From Lachnospiraceae bacterium (GTDB taxonomy: Bacteria; Bacillota; Clostridia; Lachnospirales; Lachnospiraceae), in the NCBI GenBank assembly GCA_017412265.1, contig JAFPYK010000020.1, positions 1 to 7,952 on the forward strand: a stretch of DNA of 7,952 nucleotides. Reading direction: 5' to 3'. Position numbers and translations under genes: made by a program. Under the pieces are notes generated by a model that worked only from the letters and a program-made list of their open reading frames with translations, was not told the origin of the DNA and searched no databases. Of this stretch, positions 1-4,337 are shown in pieces. The number at the start of each line of letters is the position of its first letter. Position 1 is the stretch's first letter.

Positions 1-41
1 CGGGTGACAGTGTCCTGGGGCATTCGTATTCATTTGTACGA

Positions 42-332
42 TCAGCCAAGCGGCTGAATTCGCTGCAGTTCGTCTTTGTGTGCGATTCTCACATTCCGAA
101 TATCGATGTCGTTCTGGATGTTCAGAAAATAGTTGTCGGAGACGCCGAAATAGACACCCAGGCGAACCGAAGTGTCCGCGGTCATCTTCCTCCGATCGTG
201 AAGAAGATCCTGGATGCGTGACACGGGGACCCCTACATCCTTCGCCAGCCTGTACGCAGAGATCTGATTTGGCTCCATGAATTCCTCCCAGAGGATCTCG
301 CTGAGTTTGGGCGTTTCGATATAATCACTCAT
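42..332 (-). CDS. higA: HigA-family antitoxin (XRE helix-turn-helix)
   Basis: A 96-residue protein of the HigA/VapI addiction-module antidote family. It should bind and neutralise the HigB toxin encoded just upstream and repress the shared promoter. The helix-turn-helix spans roughly residues 23-45 (from QISAYRLAKDVGVP to SRIQDLL). It is followed by the family signature TADTSVRLGVYFGVS at 51-65 and FLNIQNDID at 69-77. Length is normal for the family. The ATG at 332-330 follows an AAAGGAG at about 341-347 with good spacing. The gene starts 18 nt after the higB stop, so the two form a toxin-first operon as is typical for higBA. A short inverted repeat (tcagcc/ggctga, 42-57) covers the stop codon but has no T-run. 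The family call is secure; whether the module is active cannot be seen. Confidence 0.93.
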   Translation of the reverse strand: MSDYIETPKLSEILWEEFMEPNQISAYRLAKDVGVPVSRIQDLLHDRRKMTADTSVRLGVYFGVSDNYFLNIQNDIDIRNVRIAHKDELQRIQPLG

Positions 333-350
333 GTTGTGGGCTCCTTTCTG

Positions 351-635
351 TCAAGAATGATAATCAACGATTTCAACATCTTCAATAAACATGCCGGACA
401 TCCGAAAGCAGATCCTGTATTGATCATTGATTCGAATGCTGTACTGTCCCAGCCTGTTTCCTTTCAATGCCTCGAGCCGATTCCCCGGAGGCGCTTTCAG
501 ATCCTGAAGGCTCTCCGCATTATCCATAAGGATTAGCTTCCTGAGGGCAATTCTTTGAACAGGCTTTGGCAGTTTCTTGGATAGCCGCTGCTCATAAACA
601 TTCTGCGTTTCTTTATCAGCAAAACTGATGATCAT
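351..635 (-). CDS. higB: HigB-family toxin (RelE/ParE superfamily mRNA interferase)
   Basis: A 94-residue toxin of the HigB group in the RelE superfamily; family members cleave mRNA on the ribosome. The diagnostic C-terminal block is intact: LKAPPGNRLEALKGNR (46-61), GQYSIRINDQYRICFR (63-78) and the ending DVEIVDYH (86-93). This includes the basic and aromatic residues (R68, R74, Y92, H93) expected of an active toxin. The chosen start is ATG 635-633, preceded by AAAGGAGG at 642-649 with 6 nt spacing. An in-frame ATG at 659 would add eight residues but has no Shine-Dalgarno. Toxin gene first, antitoxin second is the usual higBA order. A perfect consensus promoter overlaps the ribosome binding site and start codon (see the promoter entry), which has consequences for toxin expression. 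No truncation or frameshift is visible. Confidence 0.93.
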   Translation of the reverse strand: MIISFADKETQNVYEQRLSKKLPKPVQRIALRKLILMDNAESLQDLKAPPGNRLEALKGNRLGQYSIRINDQYRICFRMSGMFIEDVEIVDYHS

Positions 636-664
636 ATTATACCTCCTTTGCGTATACATGTCAA
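636..664 (-). promoter_or_regulatory. Perfect consensus sigma-A promoter over the higB ribosome binding site
   Basis: On the minus strand TTGACA (664-659) and TATAAT (641-636) are separated by exactly 17 nt, a full consensus match. The spacer contains the higB Shine-Dalgarno AGGAGG (647-642), and the TATAAT directly abuts the higB ATG. Transcription would be expected to start about 7 nt downstream, inside codon 2-3 of higB, giving an RNA without the higB start but with the whole higA gene. I saw no other convincing promoter between here and the terminator at 719-756. Part of the match may come from the AT-rich start context, but the TTGACA at ideal spacing is hard to dismiss. Confidence 0.6.
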
Positions 665-718
665 ACAGGTATATTCATTTCTCTACAACATCGTCCCTCT
701 GGTGAGGATTATTTGTCC

Positions 719-766
719 AAAAAAACCTGTTTTAAGCGATGCTTAAAACAGGTTTTGGGGTTTTTT
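719..766. terminator. Bidirectional intrinsic terminator
   Basis: A perfect 16-bp stem (722-737 paired with 741-756) with a 3-nt loop. On the minus strand the stem is followed by seven T (positions 725-719). On the plus strand it is followed by GGGG and six T (761-766). It lies between the rpsR operon and the higBA promoter and would shield higBA from leftward read-through. Confidence 0.88.
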
Positions 767-791
767 GTGATCTGGCTTACTTCATCTCGTA

Positions 792-880
792 TCCGCGCGT
801 CCCGCGCGGACTTAGGAGACCCTTGAGCCCTACGTCTGCTCGCTTTGCTCACAGCCGTATGGCACGCGGATCTCCTAAGT
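792..880. repeat. Nested inverted repeats in the higB-rpsR spacer
   Basis: A GC-rich hairpin with an 8-bp perfect stem (792-799 with 803-810, loop TCC) is directly followed by a 10-bp arm, ACTTAGGAGA (810-819). Its complement TCTCCTAAGT lies at 871-880. Neither has a T-run, so these are not terminators by themselves. They may form part of a folded RNA or DNA element together with the tandem repeat to their right. Confidence 0.6.
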
Positions 881-888
881 GGATCACG

Positions 889-927
889 AAAAAACGGCTG
901 TCCTCTCACGCAAGCGTGAGGACAGCC
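889..927 (-). terminator. Intrinsic terminator in repeat copy 1
   Basis: Stem 896-905 pairs with 918-927 (10 bp). It continues as ACG/CGT (908-910 with 915-917) after a 2-nt bulge, with a CAAG loop at 911-914. Read on the minus strand, the stem is followed after one G by six T (894-889). It is the second of three terminators met by transcripts leaving rpsR. Confidence 0.8.
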
Positions 928-1007
928 TACCTAATCTCCTCCCCTACAGTAAGCCCTACGTCTCCTCACTTCGTTCGGATCCGTATGGCACGCGGAGCGC
1001 GCCATTG

Positions 1008-1068
1008 GATCACAAAAAAACAGCCATCCTTTCACGCAAGCGTGAGGACGGCTGATTTTTTTGTGATC
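1008..1068. terminator. Long bidirectional terminator after rpsR
   Basis: A 61-nt near-palindrome lies 18 bp beyond the rpsR stop codon. The outer 13 bp (1008-1020 with 1056-1068) include A7/T7 tracts, so either strand yields a GC stem followed by T7. The inner stem pairs 1021-1025 with 1050-1054, 1027-1030 with 1045-1048 and 1033-1036 with 1041-1044, around a CAAG loop. There is one A bulge, one A/C mismatch and a TT bulge. It should end the rpsF-ssb-rpsR transcript. Confidence 0.88.
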
Positions 1069-1085
1069 TGGCTTACTTATCGCGC

Positions 1086-1358
1086 TTATTCCGCGATGTA
1101 AGGCATAAGGGCAACGTGTCTTGCTCTCTTGATTGCAGAAGTCAGAGCTCTCTGATGCTTCGCGCAGGTGCCGGTGATGCGGCGAGGAAGGATCTTGCCT
1201 CTCTCGGAGACGTATCTCTTCAGACGGGCGGTATCCTTGTAATCGATCACAACGTTCTTATCTGCACAGTAAGCGCAAACTTTCTTTCTTCTGCGGACAG
1301 GGTTGGTTCTTCTCTTGAAAGAATCCTGTCTGTCGCCTTTATCTTTGCTGAATGCCAT
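1086..1358 (-). CDS. rpsR: 30S ribosomal protein S18
   Basis: A 90-residue S18, which binds 16S rRNA in the small-subunit platform as a partner of S6. The family core is fully recognisable: RRRKKVCAYC (22-31), IDYKDTARLKRYVSERGKILPRRITG (38-63) and CAKHQRALTSAIKRARHVALMPY (65-87). C28, C31, C65 and H68 make a CxxC...CxxH set, the zinc-binding form of S18. The ATG at 1358-1356 is preceded by AGGAGG at 1366-1371 with 7 nt spacing. The gene is the last of the rpsF-ssb-rpsR operon, 33 nt after ssb, and is followed by three terminators. The N-terminus (MAFSKDKGDRQDSFKR) is family-variable and not unusual. Confidence 0.98.
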   Translation of the reverse strand: MAFSKDKGDRQDSFKRRTNPVRRRKKVCAYCADKNVVIDYKDTARLKRYVSERGKILPRRITGTCAKHQRALTSAIKRARHVALMPYIAE

Positions 1359-1391
1359 AATTAGACCTCCTAATCTTGCTCCGTTCGCTCT

Positions 1392-1883
1392 TTAATTGAA
1401 CGGCAGTTCCTCGTCAATTCCATCGGGAATGTTCATAAATCCGTCGACGCCTTCCGCAGCTGCGGGCTTCGGAGCGCCGGCATTTCTGTTATCACCAGAG
1501 TAATTGCTGTTATTCGCATAACGGTTGCCGCCGCCATTGTTCTGGGAAGCATTCTTGCTCTCCGCAAACTCCTGCTCTTCCACGACAACTTCGGTCGTAT
1601 AAACCTTCTGACCTTCCCGGTTGGTATAACTGCCGGTCTGGATACGTCCGGAGATGGTCACTCTCATGCCTTGCTTGAAATACTGTTCAGCGAACTCGGC
1701 AGACTTGCCGAATACGACGCAGGGGATGAAATCCGCGGTCTGGCCGTCACCGTTGTTATTGTTGCGGCCGAATCTGCGGTCCACCGCCAGGGTGTAGCGC
1801 GCGATCGCCAGGGAATTGTCGCCCTGGGAATAGCGGACTTCCGGGTCTCTGGTTAAACGTCCCATCAAAACTACTTTATTCAT
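1392..1883 (-). CDS. ssb: Single-stranded DNA-binding protein
   Basis: A 163-residue SSB that coats single-stranded DNA and recruits replication and repair enzymes. The OB-fold covers about residues 1-108, opening MNKVVLMGRLTRDPEVRY and including DFIPCVVFGKSAEFAEQYFKQG and VTISGRIQTGSY. A low-complexity Asn/Gly linker follows (about 112-150). The protein ends in the acidic interaction tip DEELPFN (157-163), with one Asn after the usual terminal Pro-Phe. The ATG at 1883-1881 has GGAGG about 6-7 nt upstream. The gene sits between rpsF (46 nt away) and rpsR (33 nt), the classic Firmicute operon. This genomic position marks it as the housekeeping SSB rather than a phage or plasmid copy. Confidence 0.98.
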   Translation of the reverse strand: MNKVVLMGRLTRDPEVRYSQGDNSLAIARYTLAVDRRFGRNNNNGDGQTADFIPCVVFGKSAEFAEQYFKQGMRVTISGRIQTGSYTNREGQKVYTTEVVVEEQEFAESKNASQNNGGGNRYANNSNYSGDNRNAGAPKPAAAEGVDGFMNIPDGIDEELPFN

Positions 1884-1929
1884 ACGAAATCCTCCATAAG
1901 CTGACGAAATGTCTCGTCCTATGCTATGC

Positions 1930-2217
1930 TTATGCTTCCTGTTTCACGCATAAATATCTGATGACATTCTCCATAATGCGGACACGATGCTCTAACTCAC
2001 CGGGGCAGGTAGGCTCAGCATCGAAATGAATGAAGTAATAATATCCTTCGCTCATCTTCTGGATCTCATAAGCCAGTTTCTTCTTGCCCCAATCGTCCAT
2101 GTCAACGATGGTTCCGCCAAAACGAGTGATGTACTCTTTTACCTGTTCAAGAGTAGCAAGTCTAACCTCATCTTCAACTTTTGCACTAACAACCAAACAT
2201 AACTCATAACGTGTCAT
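1930..2217 (-). CDS. rpsF: 30S ribosomal protein S6
   Basis: A 95-residue S6, the small-subunit platform protein that forms a heterodimer with S18. Typical features are MTRYELCLVVSAKVEDE at the start, VKEYITRFGGTIVDMDDWGKKKLAYEIQK (26-54), GYYYFIHFDAEP (58-69) and the LEHRVRIMENVIRYLCVK ending. It lacks the long acidic C-terminal tail of E. coli S6, as expected in Firmicutes. The ATG at 2217-2215 is preceded by AGGAGG at 2229-2234, with a slightly long 11-nt spacing. It is the first gene of the rpsF-ssb-rpsR operon. An extended -10 promoter and a GC-rich leader hairpin lie upstream. Confidence 0.98.
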   Translation of the reverse strand: MTRYELCLVVSAKVEDEVRLATLEQVKEYITRFGGTIVDMDDWGKKKLAYEIQKMSEGYYYFIHFDAEPTCPGELEHRVRIMENVIRYLCVKQEA

Positions 2218-2245
2218 AGTTGTCTGTACCTCCTTCTGGTCTCTG

Positions 2246-2264
2246 GCCCGCGCGGCGCGCGAGC
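2246..2264 (-). promoter_or_regulatory. GC-rich leader hairpin upstream of rpsF, candidate S6:S18 site
   Basis: Within the predicted rpsF 5' leader, 2257-2264 pairs with 2246-2253 around a 3-nt GCC loop. One pair is G-U in the minus-strand RNA but would be a C/A mismatch in plus-strand RNA, so the fold fits the rpsF transcript. S6:S18 complexes are known to bind a CCG-containing structure in rpsF leaders of many bacteria, and a CCG is present here. Without a covariance-model match this stays a candidate. Confidence 0.35.
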
Positions 2265-2292
2265 AAGGAAAATTAATGTATCACAATTGATC

Positions 2293-2321
2293 ATTTTAGC
2301 ACGGCTAAAATGAAAAAGCAA
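2293..2321 (-). promoter_or_regulatory. rpsF operon promoter (extended -10)
   Basis: On the minus strand TTGCTT (2321-2316), 17 nt, then TAAAAT (2298-2293), with TGC directly before the -10 giving an extended -10 element. The expected start is near 2286, leaving a leader of about 70 nt. The -35 lies inside the 3' arm of the preceding terminator (2312-2340). The -10 and spacer are covered by a perfect 9-bp inverted repeat (2292-2300 and 2304-2312) that could be an operator or simply a second hairpin. Confidence 0.7.
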
Positions 2322-2340
2322 GGAATTTCCTTGCTTTTTC
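2312..2340. terminator. Terminator between the membrane protein gene and rpsF
   Basis: A 12-bp perfect stem (2312-2323 with 2329-2340, loop AATTT) about 30 nt past the stop codon of the 2371-2829 gene. Its outer arms are A5/T5 tracts, and further T-rich sequence follows on both sides, so it can act in either direction. Confidence 0.8.
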
Positions 2341-2370
2341 GCGTTTTCTTGTAAAGAGGACCCCGGCCGG

Positions 2371-2829
2371 TCACTCCTTCTGATCCATTTTCTTCACCAG
2401 TCTCTGGCCCACCAGAAGCGCAATGGCTGCATAATGGAACTTGTAAGCCAGGCCCTGTCCCTCGTAAGGATCTCCAGGCAGGAGCGGCGACAAGGCCAGG
2501 TACCCCACCACGATCACATCCGCCAGAATCAACAGCAGACGCGTGCCCGGCCAGAGATCTCTCCGGTGCAGCCAGTACAGAACCATATTAACAAGATAGA
2601 GCAGCAGCACCGGGCCGATCAGCCACAGGTAGTCCCTCTCCATGTAACTCGCATGCGCCAGCCTCCCGATCATGCACCACAGAACCGGCAGATCTGTAAG
2701 AAACTGCCACAGCCGGACTCTCCCCGCAGGCAGGGTGTCTGCCTCTTTTACTCTCTTTCGAAAGCAGAAGAGACAAACGACCTCCAGCCCCGCAAGCAAC
2801 AGATAGATCACAACATAATATATCTTCAT
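2371..2829 (-). CDS. Hypothetical multi-spanning membrane protein
   Basis: I do not recognise the family of this 152-residue protein. It is strongly hydrophobic with four or five likely membrane segments, at about residues 3-23, 40-56, 67-90, 97-117 and, less clearly, 130-145. Short charged loops separate them (FRKRVKEAD at 22-30, HRRDLWPGTR around 88-97), and the tail is basic then acidic (VKKMDQKE). There is no signal-peptide cleavage motif and no conserved catalytic pattern I can name. The ATG at 2829-2827 is preceded by GGAGG at 2844-2848, about 14 nt away, plus a purine-rich run, so initiation may be modest. It stands alone between two terminators (2994-3032 upstream, 2312-2340 downstream), hence it is probably a single-gene transcript. 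The coding call rests on the hydrophobic pattern, ribosome binding site and terminator. Confidence 0.75.
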   Translation of the reverse strand: MKIYYVVIYLLLAGLEVVCLFCFRKRVKEADTLPAGRVRLWQFLTDLPVLWCMIGRLAHASYMERDYLWLIGPVLLLYLVNMVLYWLHRRDLWPGTRLLLILADVIVVGYLALSPLLPGDPYEGQGLAYKFHYAAIALLVGQRLVKKMDQKE

Positions 2830-2906
2830 TTCTTCTTTCTCTTCCTCCCTGAAAAGCGTACATCGTGTTTACAGTTGTTTAGGACCCTGTTGCATCTGCA
2901 GCCTGT

Positions 2907-2935
2907 ATTATATACGTGTCCTTCCCCTGATTACA
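2907..2935 (-). promoter_or_regulatory. Candidate promoter for the membrane protein gene
   Basis: A perfect TATAAT (2912-2907) lies about 78 nt upstream of the ATG at 2829. The hexamer 17 nt further up, TGTAAT (2935-2930), is a poor -35. Apart from this, the terminator at 2994-3032, the direct repeat and the recombinase remnant, I see nothing in the 2830-3144 spacer. Confidence 0.35.
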
Positions 2936-2993
2936 GTTCATATTTACCCTATTTCTTTTTCTATTCACAGAGGCCTTAACATAAGGTGCGCAT

Positions 2994-3032
2994 AAAAAAA
3001 TGAAAGGGTTTGCCTTTCCGGCAAGCCCTCTC
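2994..3032 (-). terminator. Intrinsic terminator after the regulator/recombinase remnant
   Basis: A 13-bp stem on the minus strand (3032-3020 with 3014-3002) contains two G-U pairs and has a 5-nt GGAAA loop. It is followed by one A and then seven T (3000-2994). It lies about 110 nt past the stop of the helix-turn-helix gene, just beyond the recombinase remnant, and would end that transcript. Confidence 0.85.
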
Positions 3033-3071
3033 TCAGTTGTTTATGACAGCGTCGCATGAATCACCGATGTA

Positions 3072-3148
3072 TTAGGAAGAGAAAATACGGTCAACTACTG
3101 ATCCAAATGCTGCTCCTTGGTGGGGACTCTTGTGTACCCTACGATCAT
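3072..3148 (-). pseudogene. Remnant of a serine recombinase (resolvase/invertase N-terminus)
   Basis: Starting at ATG 3148-3146, which overlaps the TGA of the upstream regulator gene as ATGA, the minus strand reads MIVGYTRVPTKEQHLDQ and then TAG (3097-3095). This is the N-terminal signature of serine recombinases of the resolvase/invertase family, GYxRVSTxxQxLDxQ. Position 9 is Pro (CCC) where the family has its catalytic Ser, a one-base change from TCC. After a frame change the next codons (3095-3075) read VDRIFSS then TAA, resembling the segment normally about ten residues further on in this family (for example GCDRIFS). This suggests an internal deletion plus frameshift. No further recombinase sequence is visible before the terminator. 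The fragment cannot encode an active enzyme. The first block is strong evidence; the second is suggestive. Confidence 0.7.
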
Positions 3149-3372
3149 TCTACCTCAAACCACCCTTCCTTTAACTTGGTGTTTGCCGGAACGAGTACCA
3201 GTTTATAGTCACATGCCTTTGCAATCTCCGCAGCCGCGGAAGTACCTAGGCCTCCCTGCTGTTTCATCCTTCCGTTCAGTGCCTGAGGCGAGATGCCCAT
3301 TCTCGCTGCGACCTGTCTCTTCTTCAACTTCGCTGACTGAATAAACATTTCCAATGCTTCGGATGCCCTCAT
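3145..3372 (-). CDS. Small helix-turn-helix (XRE/Cro-like) regulator
   Basis: A 75-residue DNA-binding protein. A helix-turn-helix is visible early in the protein (KKRQVAARMGISPQALNGRMKQ), followed by an AAAEIAKACDYKLVLVP segment typical of short Cro/C1-type regulators in Clostridia and their mobile elements. Two ATGs are possible. The one at 3378 lies only 3 nt from the AGGAGG (3382-3387), while the one at 3372 has a favourable 9-nt spacing, so I prefer 3372. The stop codon overlaps the start of a dead serine-recombinase fragment (ATGA), suggesting that regulator and recombinase were once a coupled pair on a mobile element. It starts about 70 nt after hflC, with no terminator between. An inverted repeat (3387-3393 and 3419-3425) touches its Shine-Dalgarno and a TTGACA. 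The target is unknown. Confidence 0.82.
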   Translation of the reverse strand: MRASEALEMFIQSAKLKKRQVAARMGISPQALNGRMKQQGGLGTSAAAEIAKACDYKLVLVPANTKLKEGWFEVE

Positions 3373-3386
3373 TGCCATGTGCCTCC

Positions 3387-3425
3387 TGACACCTAAATAC
3401 TCCTACCGGATATCCTTTGGTGTCA
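3387..3425 (-). promoter_or_regulatory. Inverted repeat TGACACC-N25-GGTGTCA before the regulator gene
   Basis: Seven-base perfect arms lie at 3387-3393 and 3419-3425. The upstream arm is part of a consensus -35 TTGACA (minus strand 3426-3421), and the downstream arm abuts the AGGAGG of the regulator gene (3382-3387). No good -10 follows at 16-18 nt (best is GAGTAT at 18), so the promoter itself is doubtful. The arms could be an operator for the regulator or an RNA stem that reaches the ribosome binding site. Confidence 0.4.
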
Positions 3426-3441
3426 AAATAACAGCTCCCGA

Positions 3442-4323
3442 TCACTCCTCCAGATTCCCGTACAGGATCCTCGCAAGCTCCGAGTCCTTGTCCAGCAGGA
3501 TCGTCTTGTTCCCGCCGGCCAGCGACGCCTTCAGCGCGTCAAGCGACCGGATGTAGTTGTAGAACTCCGCTTTCTCCGGCGTGTTGTAGGCCTCCTTCAG
3601 GATCTTCATGTACTCCGCTTCGCCCTCGGCCTGCCGGATCTCCGCGGTCTTGTTGGCATTTGCCAGCATGACCGTCACCTCGCGGTCGGTCTCGTTGCGG
3701 ATCTTCTGCGCCTCGGCCTCGCCCTGCGCGGTGTAGGAGGCCGCGATGTTCTGGCGCTCCGAGATCATGCGGGTGTAGACCGCGGCCTTGTTGTCGTCCG
3801 GGAGGTCCAGCGCCTTGATCTCCGCGGTGATGACCACGATCCCGTAATCGCCGATGTCCGAGTTCGCCTCATTGGTGAGCATCTGCGTGAGCCGCTCGCC
3901 GCGGGCCTCGATGACCTCGTCCTGGGTCATCGAAGAGATCACGTTCTTCAGCGCGTTGTAGACCGCGGCCTCGATGCGCTCCTCGGCCCGCGCGTCGATC
4001 GCGTCCAGGGTCCGGATGTATTTGACCGGATCGACCACCTTCCAGAGCACGTAGTTGTCCGCGATCATGCTCTTCTTGTCCTTCGTGATGACGTCCGAGA
4101 TCGGCACGTCGTACAGGGTCGTCGCGGCGGAGACCTTCTGGACGCTCTGGATGAACGGGGTCTTGACCTTCAGGCCCGGCTCCGACTCGATCTTCACGAT
4201 CTTGCCGAACTGGCGCACGGCGGCGTACTGGTTCGGCGCGACGGTATAGAAGCAGTTGGCAACGGCAATCAGTCCGAAAAACACCAGTACTCCGAGAAGT
4301 ACGGCTCCTATCTTCTTCTTCAT
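3442..4323 (-). CDS. hflC: HflC-like SPFH/prohibitin membrane protein
   Basis: A protein of about 293 residues in the HflC branch of the SPFH (stomatin/prohibitin/flotillin/HflK/C) superfamily. In E. coli, HflK and HflC form a membrane cage around the FtsH protease and modulate it. An N-terminal membrane anchor spans about residues 5-25 (VLLGVLVFFGLIAVANCFYTV). The SPFH domain follows (QYAAVRQFGKIVKIESEPGL...). Next is an Ala/Glu-rich coiled-coil (GEAEAQKIRNETDREV, ANANKTAEIRQAEGEAEYMK) and the HflC-type tail with LDALKASLAGGNKTILLDKDSELARIL. Start choice: ATG 4323-4321 has GGGGGTGG at 4329-4336, 5 nt away. An in-frame ATG at 4341 overlaps the hflK stop as ATGA but lacks a Shine-Dalgarno. Either way the gene is coupled to hflK. 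E. coli HflC is somewhat longer. No FtsH gene is in the window. Confidence 0.92.
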   Translation of the reverse strand: MKKKIGAVLLGVLVFFGLIAVANCFYTVAPNQYAAVRQFGKIVKIESEPGLKVKTPFIQSVQKVSAATTLYDVPISDVITKDKKSMIADNYVLWKVVDPVKYIRTLDAIDARAEERIEAAVYNALKNVISSMTQDEVIEARGERLTQMLTNEANSDIGDYGIVVITAEIKALDLPDDNKAAVYTRMISERQNIAASYTAQGEAEAQKIRNETDREVTVMLANANKTAEIRQAEGEAEYMKILKEAYNTPEKAEFYNYIRSLDALKASLAGGNKTILLDKDSELARILYGNLEE

Positions 4324-4337
4324 CGTTTCCACCCCCT

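Larger units (their letters stand above)
826..1077. repeat. Two-copy 126-bp tandem repeat, each with a terminator hairpin
   Basis: Two diverged copies, about 826-951 and 952-1077, align without gaps at a constant offset of 126 bp across the shared blocks. Examples are AGCCCTACGTCT (826 and 952), CCGTATGGCACGCGGA (855 and 981), GGATCAC (881 and 1007) and CAAGCGTGAGGAC (911 and 1037). The copies differ between these blocks. Each ends in a hairpin followed, on the minus strand, by a T-run. The region from 636 to 1085 has no credible gene. The repeat looks like an extragenic element duplicated in place; whether it is dispersed in the genome cannot be seen here. Confidence 0.8.
761..1078. repeat. 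22-bp exact direct repeat (761-782 and 1057-1078)
   Basis: The same 22 bases, a six-T run then GTGATCTGGCTTACTT, occur at 761-782, just after the first terminator hairpin, and at 1057-1078, on the rpsR side of the last one. The two copies bracket the repeat-rich spacer. The GTGATC part can also pair with GATCAC at 882-887 and 1008-1013, so the copies belong to a larger set of interleaved inverted repeats. Confidence 0.85.
2872..3074. repeat. Imperfect direct repeat flanking a terminator (2872-2910 and 3034-3074)
   Basis: CAGTTGTTTA occurs at 2872-2881 and 3034-3043. The next 14 bases match at 9 positions, ending in GCAT at both sites, and TGTATTA follows at 2904-2910 and 3068-3074 after a 2-nt offset. 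The right copy overlaps the end of the recombinase remnant. It may be an old duplication; chance is not excluded. Confidence 0.4.

Noticed and set aside
42..57. Small inverted repeat at the end of higA as a terminator
   Set aside because: Only a 6-bp stem with no T-run on the minus strand; too weak to call.
739..1101. A 120-codon plus-strand frame with an internal 42-residue repeat
   Set aside because: The protein repeat follows automatically from the 126-bp DNA repeat (a multiple of three). The frame runs through three terminator hairpins and has no ribosome binding site.
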